Shown here piece by piece: positions 20,612 to 28,516 of a stretch of DNA of 64,000 nucleotides. A program made the position numbers and the translations under genes. The notes below the pieces were generated by a model, which made no database searches, had not been told where the DNA came from, and saw only the letters and a program-made list of their open reading frames with translations. Each line of letters starts with the position of its first letter. Position 1 is the stretch's first letter. The stretch covers positions 57,717-121,716 of the forward strand of contig JBPOIJ010000039.1 in NCBI GenBank assembly GCA_052034585.1. Direction: 5' to 3'. The DNA comes from Xiheimicrobium sp052034585 (GTDB lineage Bacteria > Myxococcota > Myxococcia > Myxococcales > Myxococcaceae).

Positions 20612-20707
20612 GTCAACCGAACTTCTTCACGAATGAAGCCGGCGCCCGTCGGTTGAGGCGCGGTGAGAAACGACTTTCAGGCCCGGTCGTATGACGGGGA
20701 GCGAGCG

Positions 20708-21346
20708 ATGCGGCTTGACCCAACTCACCAAAGTGACGACGGTTCGCGCCCGGCCATGGTGACGGAGGGTGACGACACGCTGCTGCTGCGGGCCCAGAAG
20801 GGCGACATGGGCGCGTTCGAGCAGTTGGTGACGCGGCACCAGAACCGGGTCTTCGCGATGGCCGCCCGCATGCTCCGCAGCGACGACGACGCCGCCGAGG
20901 TGGTGCAGGAGGCCTTCCTCGCCGCCTACCGCCACCTGCCCGAGTTCCGCGGAGAGTCGGCGTTCGGCTCGTGGGTCTACCGAATCACCGCGAACTTCGC
21001 CCTGATGCGGCTGCGCAAACGCAAGGTGACCGCCGTCGTCGAGGAGCCCGAGGAGCCCCAGTTCAACGAGCGTGGCTCCCTGGTCGATCAGGTGGCCGAC
21101 TGGACGCCCGACGCCGAGACCCAGACGCTCGACGCAGAGCTGCGCGGCGCCATCGACACCGCCACCGCCGCGCTCCCCGAGGACTACCGGCAGGTCTTCC
21201 TCCTCCGCGACCTCGAGGGCATGTCGTACGAGGAAATCGCCGCCGTCACTCAGGAATCGGTGCCGGCCATCAAGAGCCGCCTGCACCGTGCCCGGCTCGC
21301 CCTCCGCGCCGCCATCGACCGGTTCTACGCGGAGCGCCCGAGTTGA
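20708..21346 (+). CDS. RpoE-like ECF sigma factor
   Basis: 212 aa from ATG 20708, preceded by GGGGAG at about 7 nt (a GTG at 20663 is possible). Region 2: QKGDMGAFEQLVTRHQNRVF, then DDAAEVVQEAFLAAYRHL and GSWVYRITANFALMRLRK. Region 4: LPEDYRQVFLLRDLEGMSYE, EIAAVTQESVPAIKSRLHRA (HTH). The two regions are joined by an acidic linker. Group 4 sigma factors direct envelope-stress or motility regulons. The next gene, on the same strand, encodes a zinc-anti-sigma-like protein, so the pair probably forms a sigma/anti-sigma module. Confidence 0.93.
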   Translation: MRLDPTHQSDDGSRPAMVTEGDDTLLLRAQKGDMGAFEQLVTRHQNRVFAMAARMLRSDDDAAEVVQEAFLAAYRHLPEFRGESAFGSWVYRITANFALMRLRKRKVTAVVEEPEEPQFNERGSLVDQVADWTPDAETQTLDAELRGAIDTATAALPEDYRQVFLLRDLEGMSYEEIAAVTQESVPAIKSRLHRARLALRAAIDRFYAERPS

Positions 21347-21443
21347 TCTCCCTCGGCCTGCTCGGGTGTTCAGCCGGCTCATTTGGAGTTGCACGGGCGT
21401 CGTCGGAATCGCAGTAGACTGACTCCTCTCTCGGAGAAGCGCG

Positions 21444-21701
21444 GTGGCCGCCAACTGCAAGCAGTGCATCGACTTGCTGGTGGACTACGTCGACGGAGTC
21501 CTCGACACCGACCTGCGCGCGAAGCTCGACGGGCACCTTCACGACTGCGGTGCATGCGAGGAGTTCCTCGAGAGCTATCGGGCCACCACCACCCTCTGCA
21601 AGAAGGCGCTCGCTCGCGAGATGCCCGAGTCGCTCGCGAACAAGCTGCACTCCTTCCTGCACGAGAAGGTCGGTGATGACCCGAAGCCCGACAAGGGCTG
21701 A
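21444..21701 (+). CDS. Zinc-finger (zf-HC2) putative anti-sigma factor
   Basis: 85 aa from GTG 21444. Residues 5-8 are CKQC and residues about 31-38 HLHDCGAC, giving the Hx3Cx2C zinc motif of ZAS-type anti-sigma factors together with an upstream Cys. There is no transmembrane segment, so it would act as a soluble, possibly redox-sensitive inhibitor of the ECF sigma factor encoded 97 nt upstream. Its TGA abuts the stop of the convergent cytochrome gene with no intervening base. Confidence 0.85.
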   Translation: MAANCKQCIDLLVDYVDGVLDTDLRAKLDGHLHDCGACEEFLESYRATTTLCKKALAREMPESLANKLHSFLHEKVGDDPKPDKG

Positions 21702-23204
21702 TCAGCGCGAGGTGTTCACCGTGAGCGCCGGGTCGATCGGGTCACCATCGAGCGTCTTCAGGAAGGCGACGAGGTCGGTCTGCTCCTGGGCGGTGAGCGC
21801 GAGGGGACGAATCTCGGCCGGCAGCGTTCCGCCGTCGGGCACCTGGCCGCCACCCGCGTTGTAGAAGGCCACCACGGCCTCCAGCGTCGCGAACTGGCCC
21901 GAGTGCATGTAGGGCGCGCTCGTCGAGAGGTTGCGAAGGCTCTTGGTGCGGAAGGCGCCGAGCTGCGAGGCCTGCTGCGACTCTCCGGTGAGCTTGCCGG
22001 TCAGCTTGTCGTCGCTGAAGTCACCGTTGGTGTTGAACGCGCTGGTGAGGAGCGGCGCGACATCGGTGAAGCGGCCCAGGTCCGTCGCCGGCACCCGGTC
22101 GCCCCGCTGGGGAACGCCGATGGCGTGGAAGGCATCGTCCGCGAAGTTCGGCCCTCGGTGACAGCTCGCGCACTGGCCCTTGCCGACGAAGACCTTGAAG
22201 CCGCGCTTGGCGCTGGCCGAGATGGCGGTGGAATCACCGGCGATGAACTTGTCGAAGGCGGCGTTCCGGCTGACGTGCTTGCGCATGTACGCGGCGAGCG
22301 CCTTGCCGTAGTTGGCGAAGATGCGGTTCACGATGGCGCGGTCGGGCGCCGTCATCAGCTCCCACGGACCGTCTGGGTCGGTCGCCGCGGCCTTGGGCTT
22401 GCCCGACGCGGGGAAGCGCGCGGCGTCGGGCGCCGTCGAGGCGAGCGCGGCGTCGAGCGGCACGGGGAAGATGGCGTCGTAGTCGGCGCGGTACTTGTCG
22501 AACAGCAGGTGCGCCACCTCGAGGCGGGTGGACTTCATGATGCGGGCGTTCTCCGCGACGGCGAGCGGGAGCGACCACTGGCTGTCGAAGCGGCCGGCCC
22601 AGTTCGTCCACTTGTAGAAGGACGAGTTCACCACCGGGAGCGCGTTGCGGGTGCCGTAGTCGGTGCCCAGCGAGACGTGGTTGGGGCTGGTGCGGTCGTC
22701 GTCTCCCGAGGGCGAAGCGTGACAGGAGACGCAGGCGACCTTCCCGCGCTCTCCGACCGCGCCGAGGCCACCGTTGCCGCCGTCGAGCCCGGTGCCGGCG
22801 TCGAGGCCGATGGCGAGCGCGCCGGAGTAGCTCGAGTCGAAGTAGAGCCGCTGACCGAGGACCGCCGCCGCCAGGTTGTCCGCGAAGGCGTTGGTGGTGT
22901 CGGCCGGCACTGCGGGGAGCGGGCTGAAGGTGCGCGCCTGGGTGAGCTCGGCTGGGGTGAGCTCGTCGGGGTTGCCTGCATCGACGCTACCGCCCGCCGA
23001 GCCACCCGCCGAAGAACCGCCTCCCGACGAGCCTCCCGCGGTCGAGCCACCAGCCGTGCTGCCTCCTCCCGCGCTCCCACCGCCTGACGTTCCGCCCGCC
23101 GTGCTTCCGCCGCCGGTGCCGCCCGCGTCGGGCGTCGTCATCATCTGTCCACAGGCGCACCACACCGTCGCGGTCGCAACCGCCGTCCACACCGTCTGTC
23201 GCAT
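21702..23204 (-). CDS. Di-heme cytochrome c peroxidase (MauG/CcpA family) lipoprotein
   Basis: About 500 aa. Start ATG 23204 (GGGGGA about 6 nt upstream; a GTG is one codon earlier). A hydrophobic leader ends in CAC and a Gly/Ser linker spans about 28-77; lipidation is likely but the lipobox is poor. Two heme-binding motifs, CVSCH (about 160) and CASCH (about 347), with GPNFADDAFHAIGVP and SAPYMHSGQFATLEAVVAFY, identify the bacterial di-heme peroxidase family, which reduces H2O2 or oxidises protein substrates in the periplasm. The peptide FRTKSLRNLSTSAPYMHSGQ is characteristic. No maturation genes are adjacent. Confidence 0.92.
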   Translation of the reverse strand: MRQTVWTAVATATVWCACGQMMTTPDAGGTGGGSTAGGTSGGGSAGGGSTAGGSTAGGSSGGGSSAGGSAGGSVDAGNPDELTPAELTQARTFSPLPAVPADTTNAFADNLAAAVLGQRLYFDSSYSGALAIGLDAGTGLDGGNGGLGAVGERGKVACVSCHASPSGDDDRTSPNHVSLGTDYGTRNALPVVNSSFYKWTNWAGRFDSQWSLPLAVAENARIMKSTRLEVAHLLFDKYRADYDAIFPVPLDAALASTAPDAARFPASGKPKAAATDPDGPWELMTAPDRAIVNRIFANYGKALAAYMRKHVSRNAAFDKFIAGDSTAISASAKRGFKVFVGKGQCASCHRGPNFADDAFHAIGVPQRGDRVPATDLGRFTDVAPLLTSAFNTNGDFSDDKLTGKLTGESQQASQLGAFRTKSLRNLSTSAPYMHSGQFATLEAVVAFYNAGGGQVPDGGTLPAEIRPLALTAQEQTDLVAFLKTLDGDPIDPALTVNTSR

Positions 23205-23329
23205 CACGTGTCCCCCTGCGCCCGAGGTGAGCGCGTTCGAGTTGACGCGCGCGAGAGCAGCTGGCGTGCCGAGCTCCGAGGAGACGCGGAAGTCTGCGGA
23301 TCAGCGAAGGATTGCGCGCGGTGACACGC

Positions 23330-23357
23330 GAGCTGACACCGAACGCTGTGTCAGCTC
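23330..23357 (-). terminator. Stem-loop terminator for SDR gene
   Basis: GAGCTGACAC (23330-23339) and GTGTCAGCTC (23348-23357) form a perfect 10-bp stem with an 8-nt loop, overlapping the SDR stop codon on the minus strand. No clear U-tract follows, so it may be a stability hairpin or a weak intrinsic terminator. Confidence 0.55.
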
Positions 23358-24156
23358 ACTCCTTCACGCCGGCGTCGAGGAGCGCCTTGCGGTAGGTGGT
23401 GGCGAGCTGGCCGATGGCGAAGCTGCGCGGGACGAAGCGGAAGGCGAAGAGGCCCAGCTGGTTCAAGAAGCCCGGCACGGAGAGCAGCTCGCGCTTCTTC
23501 ATCGCCTTGAGGCCGGCCTTGGCGGTGACGTCGACCGGCGCGAGCCACTTGGTCAAGGTGGAGAAGTTCTTCCCGCTCGTCATGTCGGTCTGGATGCCCC
23601 CGGGCGCGAAGACGGTGAGGCTGAGCGGGTGGCCTTCGAGCTCGTGCGCGAGCGCCATGCCGAAGCTGTTCAGGAACGCCTTGGTGCCCGAGTAGGCCGA
23701 TTGGTACGGCACCGGCATCACTCCGCTCATCGAGGAGACGAGCATCAGCCCACCACCCAAGCGGTGCTGCTTCATGTGGGCGACCAGCTCGGTGGCGAGG
23801 CGGACGTTCGCGGTGACGTTCAGCTGGAGGAGCGAGAGGAACTCGTCCCACGGGAGGTGGTGGTGGTGGCCGAAGTGGGTGGCGCCCGCGTTCAAGATGG
23901 CGGCGTAGATCTCGCGACCGGTGGTGGCTTCCTTGACGAGCCGGTCGACGTCTTCACCCTTCGACATGTCGGCGGCGATGCAGACGACCTGTGAGCCCTT
24001 CTTCTCGAAGTCGGCCTTGAGCTCCTCGAGCTTCTGGAGGCGGCGCGCCGCGATGATGAGGTTCGCGCCATGCTCGGTGACGAGCTGCTTGGCGAACTCG
24101 AGGCCGAGGCCGGCCGAGGCGCCGGTGAGGAGGACCCACTTGCCACGAAATTCCAT
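23356..24156 (-). CDS. Short-chain dehydrogenase/reductase (SDR)
   Basis: 266 aa. Classical SDR motifs: cofactor loop TGASAGLG (11-18), NAGA (about 90), catalytic Ser in VSSMSGVMPVP and YSGTK (Tyr-x3-Lys, about 155), followed by APGGIQTDM. NAD(P)-dependent oxidoreductase; the substrate cannot be told from sequence, though the DltE/YqjQ-like length and C-terminal hydrophobic segment (LGLFAFRFVPRSFA) suggest a lipid-type substrate. Start ATG 24156. The gene ends in a perfect 10-bp hairpin. Confidence 0.9.
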   Translation of the reverse strand: MEFRGKWVLLTGASAGLGLEFAKQLVTEHGANLIIAARRLQKLEELKADFEKKGSQVVCIAADMSKGEDVDRLVKEATTGREIYAAILNAGATHFGHHHHLPWDEFLSLLQLNVTANVRLATELVAHMKQHRLGGGLMLVSSMSGVMPVPYQSAYSGTKAFLNSFGMALAHELEGHPLSLTVFAPGGIQTDMTSGKNFSTLTKWLAPVDVTAKAGLKAMKKRELLSVPGFLNQLGLFAFRFVPRSFAIGQLATTYRKALLDAGVKE

Positions 24157-24204
24157 GCGGCCCGATAAGCGCGAGCGGGCGAGGAAGTAAAGGGCGTGGC
24201 GAGC

Positions 24205-24471
24205 TCAGCTGCGCGTGCGCTCGCGCAAGGCTGGCGGAATGGCCGAGTCGAGGGTGCCGGCGCCCAGGCGGTGCTCCCAGACGGCCTCGAGCGCGGCCAC
24301 TCGCGTCCGCAGGGCCTCGACCTCGGCGGTCTCGCTCGTCCGCCCGTTCCGCGCGGCCAACCAGGCGTCGAGCACCGGCTTGAGCGCGAAGCGCAACGTC
24401 AGCCCCATCACCGGCATGCCGACACAGATGCTCACCACCAACACGGCCACGACTGCTTCGGTGATCGTCAT
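24205..24471 (-). CDS. Small membrane protein with coiled coil
   Basis: 88 aa from ATG 24471, with GGGGAA 3 nt upstream; a longer TTG frame is unlikely. One N-terminal transmembrane helix (AVVAVLVVSICVGMPVMGLT, about 6-25) and a cytoplasmic heptad segment (ETAEVEALRTRVAALEAVWE). The layout resembles PspB-like small membrane proteins, but no specific match was recognised. The 48 nt before the SDR start contain nothing evident. Confidence 0.6.
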   Translation of the reverse strand: MTITEAVVAVLVVSICVGMPVMGLTLRFALKPVLDAWLAARNGRTSETAEVEALRTRVAALEAVWEHRLGAGTLDSAIPPALRERTRS

Positions 24472-24600
24472 GTTCCCCGGTACGGCGCAGCGGCGAGACG
24501 ATTGCAGAGCGCGTCGGCGTCGAGCTCGCGGGCACAGGTTCGCGGCCTGCGCGGCCACGGCCTCGACGAGTGGTGGCTGATCAGCACCAAGCCCCAACCC

Positions 24601-25383
24601 TCACGACCGAGCGCGCACGTCGAACGACTCTCCGGCGCGCGCGCGCAGGAAGCGCAGCGCCGCCGACTTCATTGGCAGCTCGAGCTCGGTCTCGAGCACC
24701 CGGCGCTGGCTCGCGACGGGGGTGTTGGTGCGCTTGTCGATGCCCGTGCGGAGCACGTTGACCCATCGCACGCCCACGCCACGGCGCTGCCAGGCCGGCA
24801 CCTCGTTGAAGTTGATGCCTCGTTGGAAGAGGAGCTCGTTCTTCTCGGCGGTGCCCAAGCCGTCGAGCGTCGCGGTCGCCTTCCGCGCCGAGAGGCCTTC
24901 CTTTCGAAGCGTCCAATACGCCCAGCTCGAGAGCGCGTTGCGGGTGGCGTCCTCCATGCGCCAGCGGAAGTAGTCGACGACGTCGTCGGTCGTGGGGAGG
25001 GGAATCGTGCGGCAGTCGAAGGCGCAGGGCACTCCGAGGGCGAGCGTGACCGAAGCGCTCACCTCGGCGGCGGCGACGGAGTTCAGCTTGCGGAGCCGGC
25101 GATCGAACGGCGCGTCTTCGGCGTGAAGGAGGACGGAGAGCTCGTCGCTCTCGGTGAAGCCGAAGACGGCGCGGAAGCCACACTCGAAGAGGCGGCGGGT
25201 CGCGGCGACCATCGCGTCTCGCAAGCGCTCGTCGAACGGGGCCTCGAGGTGCAGGACGTCTCGGGTGAGGCGGGTGAAGTTGCGGCCATCGGCCCGGAGC
25301 ACCAGGGGCACGCGCGGCAGGGCCATCGCGTCGTCGGTCGCTTCCAGGCGACGCATGCGGGTCTCGAGATCATCGGGTCTCAT
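24601..25383 (-). CDS. Thg1-like 3'-5' RNA polymerase / tRNA-His guanylyltransferase family
   Basis: 260 aa. Family motifs: RADGRNFTRL (about 30; metal-binding Asp), EAPFDERLRDAMVAATRRLF, VFGFTESDELSVLLH (second metal Asp/Glu), AFDCRTIPLPTTDDVVDYFR with WRMEDATRN, then a Lys-rich helical segment. Thg1 and bacterial Thg1-like proteins add nucleotides in the 3'-5' direction and repair 5'-truncated tRNAs. Bacteria generally encode G-1 of tRNA-His, so this is probably a Thg1-like repair enzyme. The start overlaps the 3' end of the P-loop kinase gene by 14 nt, so they are coexpressed. Confidence 0.9.
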   Translation of the reverse strand: MRPDDLETRMRRLEATDDAMALPRVPLVLRADGRNFTRLTRDVLHLEAPFDERLRDAMVAATRRLFECGFRAVFGFTESDELSVLLHAEDAPFDRRLRKLNSVAAAEVSASVTLALGVPCAFDCRTIPLPTTDDVVDYFRWRMEDATRNALSSWAYWTLRKEGLSARKATATLDGLGTAEKNELLFQRGINFNEVPAWQRRGVGVRWVNVLRTGIDKRTNTPVASQRRVLETELELPMKSAALRFLRARAGESFDVRARS

Positions 25384-25813
25384 CCCACTCGGAGACGTCG
25401 AACCCGCCCGCGCCTGAAAGCCGCACGAAGGAGAGCGAGTCGAAGCCCTCGCTCGGCCTGGGGAGCTCGAGGAGCGCCGCCCGACCTCGGACCCCTGCCG
25501 GTGGAATCGACCGAAGCCGCCGCTCGTTTCGGGCGAGCGCCTCGGCGAGGCGCGACTCGAAGAAGAACCCTCGCACCACGAAGCGGGCCGCTCTCGCCGG
25601 GGTGATGAAGGTCGCCCGCTCGGCGCGAGTCACGTTGGTGTTGTCGACGACGACGGCGGTGCCCGTCGCCAAGGCGGTTTCGAACAGCCGGCGTTCCCGG
25701 TTCGCGGTGCGCAGCATGTCGCGGTTGATCCGAAGGTGGCTGTCGAAGAGCCGATCACGCGCGAAGGACGACTTGCCGGTCGCTGGAATGCCGATGAGGA
25801 GGACGAGCTCCAT
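25370..25813 (-). CDS. AAA_33-type P-loop kinase (polynucleotide-kinase-like)
   Basis: 147 aa from ATG 25813; an upstream extension of the frame is low quality. Walker A LIGIPATGKSSFARDRL (about 5-21), then INRDMLR and VVVDNTNVTRAERATFI, the motif set of small AAA_33 kinases related to T4 polynucleotide kinase and zeta-toxin-like enzymes, with a lid region rich in Arg (ALARNERRLRSI). The likely activity is 5'-phosphorylation of a nucleic acid or small molecule. Overlap with the Thg1-like gene suggests joint work on RNA ends (inference). Confidence 0.8.
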   Translation of the reverse strand: MELVLLIGIPATGKSSFARDRLFDSHLRINRDMLRTANRERRLFETALATGTAVVVDNTNVTRAERATFITPARAARFVVRGFFFESRLAEALARNERRLRSIPPAGVRGRAALLELPRPSEGFDSLSFVRLSGAGGFDVSEWDETR

Positions 25814-25847
25814 TCGTGGAGCGACGACCCAGCGCCGGCGGTCTGAA

Positions 25848-26309
25848 TCAGCCTGTGCGTGCCGGCTCGAGCGTCCGCCGCTTGGCGAACTCGAAGAACG
25901 GCTTGGCCAGCGTGCTCGGCAGGTGCGCCACCTTGAGGGTGCAGCGGGGGTGGCTCGGCGCCCAGACGTTGAAGAGCTCGTCGAGGAACTCGTCGCCCAG
26001 CTCGACGACACCGGTGAAGTCGAGCGTCACTTCTCCGGGCTTCACCTCGAGCATGAGCAGCCGCGCCGAGAGCCGAAAGTGGGTGCCCGCCGACGCGACC
26101 TCGACCCGTTGACGCATCGGCGCGACCGGCAGGTACTTCACCGCCCTCGCCTTCCCCGTCGCCTCGAGCTCGCCGCGCTCGACCATCACGCTGAGGTGCT
26201 TGTGCACCGCCTGCCGCGAGACACCAGTGAGGGTCTGCACGTCCTTGCTGCTGAACGGGGCTCCGGAGCGGATCAGCCTCTCGAGGGACTCGTTGACGAT
26301 TCCGGCCAT
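25848..26309 (-). CDS. HTH regulator with C-terminal DUF4325 (STAS-like) domain
   Basis: 153 aa. Residues about 1-62 are a winged helix-turn-helix (SSKDVQTLTGVSRQAVHKHL, then ERGELEATGKARAVKYL). Residues about 85-150 carry TLDFTGVVELGDEFLDELFN, the signature of DUF4325/STAS-like domains; this pairing occurs in uncharacterised bacterial regulators. Promoter region 26310-26561 and codons 3-6 of the gene hold eight GTTGACG elements (separate entry), so autoregulation is likely. The gene lies 253 nt downstream of hprK on the same strand. Confidence 0.85.
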   Translation of the reverse strand: MAGIVNESLERLIRSGAPFSSKDVQTLTGVSRQAVHKHLSVMVERGELEATGKARAVKYLPVAPMRQRVEVASAGTHFRLSARLLMLEVKPGEVTLDFTGVVELGDEFLDELFNVWAPSHPRCTLKVAHLPSTLAKPFFEFAKRRTLEPARTG

Positions 26310-26552
26310 GCGCGAATGCTACGTGGCTGTGGCGCTCGAGCCAGTTTTCGACCGCACGGTGGCGGCTGGGGTTGACGATTGGGCCAGCAGGTTGACGAAC
26401 AAGGCCCCGAGGTCGCTCGAGCGCGCGGGCTGCGTCTCACCGAGCCGCTCGACCGGAGAGAATCGTCAACCAGGCGGTCCGGGTTGACGCTGGCGCACGA
26501 ACCTCGCCGCCGATTCGTCAACCGAGCTGCCGACGTTGACGCTCGGTTGACG
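26292..26552. promoter_or_regulatory. Array of eight GTTGACG/CGTCAAC elements
   Basis: GTTGACG reads on the plus strand at 26292, 26371, 26391, 26483, 26535 and 26546, and as CGTCAAC at 26464 and 26516. Five copies extend to GTTGACGAWT or a close variant. The inverted pairs 26464-26489 and 26516-26541 both have the spacing CGTCAAC-N12-GTTGACG and lie 52 bp apart; 26371 and 26391 are direct repeats 20 bp apart. By rough composition arithmetic a given 7-mer should occur far less than once here. The array covers the region before the HTH/DUF4325 gene; that protein or another dimeric regulator probably binds it. Confidence 0.7.
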
Positions 26553-26561
26553 CAGGTCGCG

Positions 26562-27584
26562 CTACTCGACGTCTTCTTCGAAGTGCGGCGTCGGGCGCGG
26601 CGAGGGAACGGGAGAGCGACCGAAGGACGGCGTGGTGCCCTGCTTCGCGATGGCCTGCGAGAGGCGCTCGGCGAACTCCTGGGCGGAGTGGTGCCCGCGC
26701 AGCTTGAGCAAGTGGTTGCGCGCGGCGACCTCGACGATGGTGGTCATGTTTCGCCCGGGCCGCACCGGCACCACCGCGTGGGGCAGCTCCGCGCCCAGAA
26801 TGTTCATCGACTCCTGCTCGAGGCCCAGCCGGTCGTACTCGGCTCCCGGCGCCCACTCGACCAACTCGATGACGAGCTCGATCTTCTTTCGGTCGCGCAC
26901 CGCCGCGACGCCGAAGAGGTCCTTGATGTTGAGGATGCCGAGGCCGCGGATCTCCATGTGGTGCTGGAGCATCTCGTTGCCGTGCCCGTACACGTCGCCC
27001 GAGCGGCGCAGCAGGTTCACGATGTCGTCGGCCACCAGCCGGTGCCCGCGCATCACCAGGTCGAGGGCGATCTCGCTCTTGCCGATGCCCGACTTGCCGA
27101 GGAGCAGCACCCCGATGCCGAACACGTCGACCAACACGCCGTGGAGATTGCCGGTCGCAGTGAGCGCCTCTTCGAGGAACGACTGCACTTGCGAGATGAA
27201 CGCCGACGAGATGAGCGGCGTGCGCATCAACGCGAGGCCCGAGCGCTCGCAGCCCTCGATGAGCGGCTCGGGCACGTCGAGGCCCTTCGTCACCACCACG
27301 CACGCCAGGTTCGACTCGAACACCTTCTGGAGCACCGAGACCTGCTGCTCGCGAGTCAGCGTTCGCAGGTAGCTCACCTCGGTGTTGCCGAAGATCTGCA
27401 GCCGCTCCGGGTGGAGGTGCTCGGTGAAGCCGGTGAGCGCGAGGCCGGGCTTCTGGATGCGCGAGCTCGAGATGCGCTGGTTGAGGCCGGCCTTCCCGGC
27501 GATGAGCTCGAGCTTCAGGTCGTACTGCTTGTCCTCGAGCAGCTGCTGAATGATGCAGGACGGCGTCGTCGAGGTCGTGATCAT
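26562..27584 (-). CDS. hprK: HPr kinase/phosphorylase
   Basis: 340 aa. N-terminal HprK domain (about 10-130), then Walker A LLLGKSGIGKSEIALDLV (about 155), and the family signature EIRGLGILNIKDLFGVAAVR followed by KIELVIELVEW. The enzyme phosphorylates (and dephosphorylates) a Ser of HPr or an NPr-type protein, linking carbon/nitrogen phosphotransferase status to metabolism or signalling. The C-terminal about 30 residues are Pro-rich and extra. The ATG overlaps the TGA of the cNMP-binding gene (ATGA at 27581-27584), so the two form an operon. No HPr gene is in the window. Confidence 0.95.
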   Translation of the reverse strand: MITTSTTPSCIIQQLLEDKQYDLKLELIAGKAGLNQRISSSRIQKPGLALTGFTEHLHPERLQIFGNTEVSYLRTLTREQQVSVLQKVFESNLACVVVTKGLDVPEPLIEGCERSGLALMRTPLISSAFISQVQSFLEEALTATGNLHGVLVDVFGIGVLLLGKSGIGKSEIALDLVMRGHRLVADDIVNLLRRSGDVYGHGNEMLQHHMEIRGLGILNIKDLFGVAAVRDRKKIELVIELVEWAPGAEYDRLGLEQESMNILGAELPHAVVPVRPGRNMTTIVEVAARNHLLKLRGHHSAQEFAERLSQAIAKQGTTPSFGRSPVPSPRPTPHFEEDVE

Positions 27585-28018
27585 CCCGAGAACTCGTCTT
27601 CCCGCGCTTGGAGGCGCTTGGCGAGGGAGCGGATCAGGTGCAGCGCCATCGCCCGGTTCGAGCGGAGCGCCTCGCGAAAGTCCTGCTCGGTCAGCACGAG
27701 CAGATCGGCGTCTTCGAGCGCGACGACCGACGCCGAACGAGGGGCCGGGTTGATGATCGACAGCTCGCCGAAGTGATCACCCTTCTTCAGGAGGGCGACC
27801 CGCTTCGAGCCACGCCGCCCTTCTCGCCGCACCTCGCACTCACCGTTCACCACGAAGTACGCCGCGCCGCCGCTCGCGCCTTCACGAATGATGACGGAGC
27901 CAGTGCGGTGCTGCTCGACGGAGAGACGGCCGGCCAGCTTCTCCAGCTCGCCGTGCGGCAGATCTCCCAGCAAGGGCATCGCCTTGAGGGCGTTCGTGCG
28001 TTGGGTCAGCTCATCCAT
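27581..28018 (-). CDS. Stand-alone cyclic-nucleotide-binding domain protein
   Basis: 145 aa from ATG 28018; a longer GTG frame upstream lacks homologous character. A single cNMP-binding beta barrel: LGDLPHGELEKLAGRLSVEQ, SVIIREGASGGAAYFVVNGE, KKGDHFGELSIINPAPRSAS (phosphate-binding cassette with GELSxxxxxxRSAS) and ADLLVLTEQDF. There is no DNA-binding domain, so it acts through protein contacts. Translational coupling to hprK (ATGA) suggests it tunes HprK or its target by cyclic nucleotide level (inference). Confidence 0.85.
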   Translation of the reverse strand: MDELTQRTNALKAMPLLGDLPHGELEKLAGRLSVEQHRTGSVIIREGASGGAAYFVVNGECEVRREGRRGSKRVALLKKGDHFGELSIINPAPRSASVVALEDADLLVLTEQDFREALRSNRAMALHLIRSLAKRLQAREDEFSG

Positions 28019-28160
28019 GGCCCGGCTCGTTAGCACGGGGCGCTCGTCCTTTCGCTGGCTCCTGCGCGGGTGAATCGCGCAAGCCGTTGCGTGGTGCGCG
28101 ACCGAAGCCTGCGAAGCAATGGGCAGGTGCCGTGGCCCCGGGCGTGCAAACGAGCCCGTC

Positions 28161-28421
28161 ATGCGACCTGCTCAACGACGTGGTGCCGCCCTCACGGAGT
28201 ACATCCTCATCATCGCCCTCGTGGCCATCGCGACCATCGGAGTCATCCTCGGCGTCTCGGGAGAGCTTCGCGATCTCATCGGCGTCGGCTCGACGGCCCT
28301 GGCTGGAGAGGAGAACGAGCCCCGCGCGGCCGGGGTGCTGCGAGCCTCGAAGATCGATCTCAAGACGTTCGCGGCCGCGGCCAAGGCGGCGCCTGCGTGC
28401 GGCTCGACGGGCTGCTTCTGA
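28161..28421 (+). CDS. Flp/TadE-like pilin (orphan)
   Basis: 86 aa from ATG 28161. Short basic leader (MRPAQRRGAALTEY) with the G-x4-E pattern of class III prepilins, then a hydrophobic helix (ILIIALVAIATIGVILGVSG). The C-terminal half has two Cys near the end (ACGSTGCF) that could form a loop. Flp pilins are processed by TadV-type peptidases and assembled by Tad machinery. No tad genes are adjacent, so it is an orphan or a pseudopilin-like secreted protein. Divergent from the cNMP-binding gene. Confidence 0.7.
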   Translation: MRPAQRRGAALTEYILIIALVAIATIGVILGVSGELRDLIGVGSTALAGEENEPRAAGVLRASKIDLKTFAAAAKAAPACGSTGCF

Positions 28422-28516
28422 CGCTGAGCCTGCGACGAGCGGCGCTCACCAACGGCGAGGCGACGGGGCAGGAGCCTTCTCTGGGGCGGGCGCGAGTCCC
28501 GAGGGCCGTTTGGGCG

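Noticed and set aside
21699..21704. Palindrome TGATCA where two convergent genes meet
   Set aside because: It is simply the two abutting stop codons (TGA and the complement of TGA).
24472..24600. Open frames on both strands between the small membrane protein and Thg1-like genes
   Set aside because: Both strands give GC-biased open frames without start signals or recognisable motifs.
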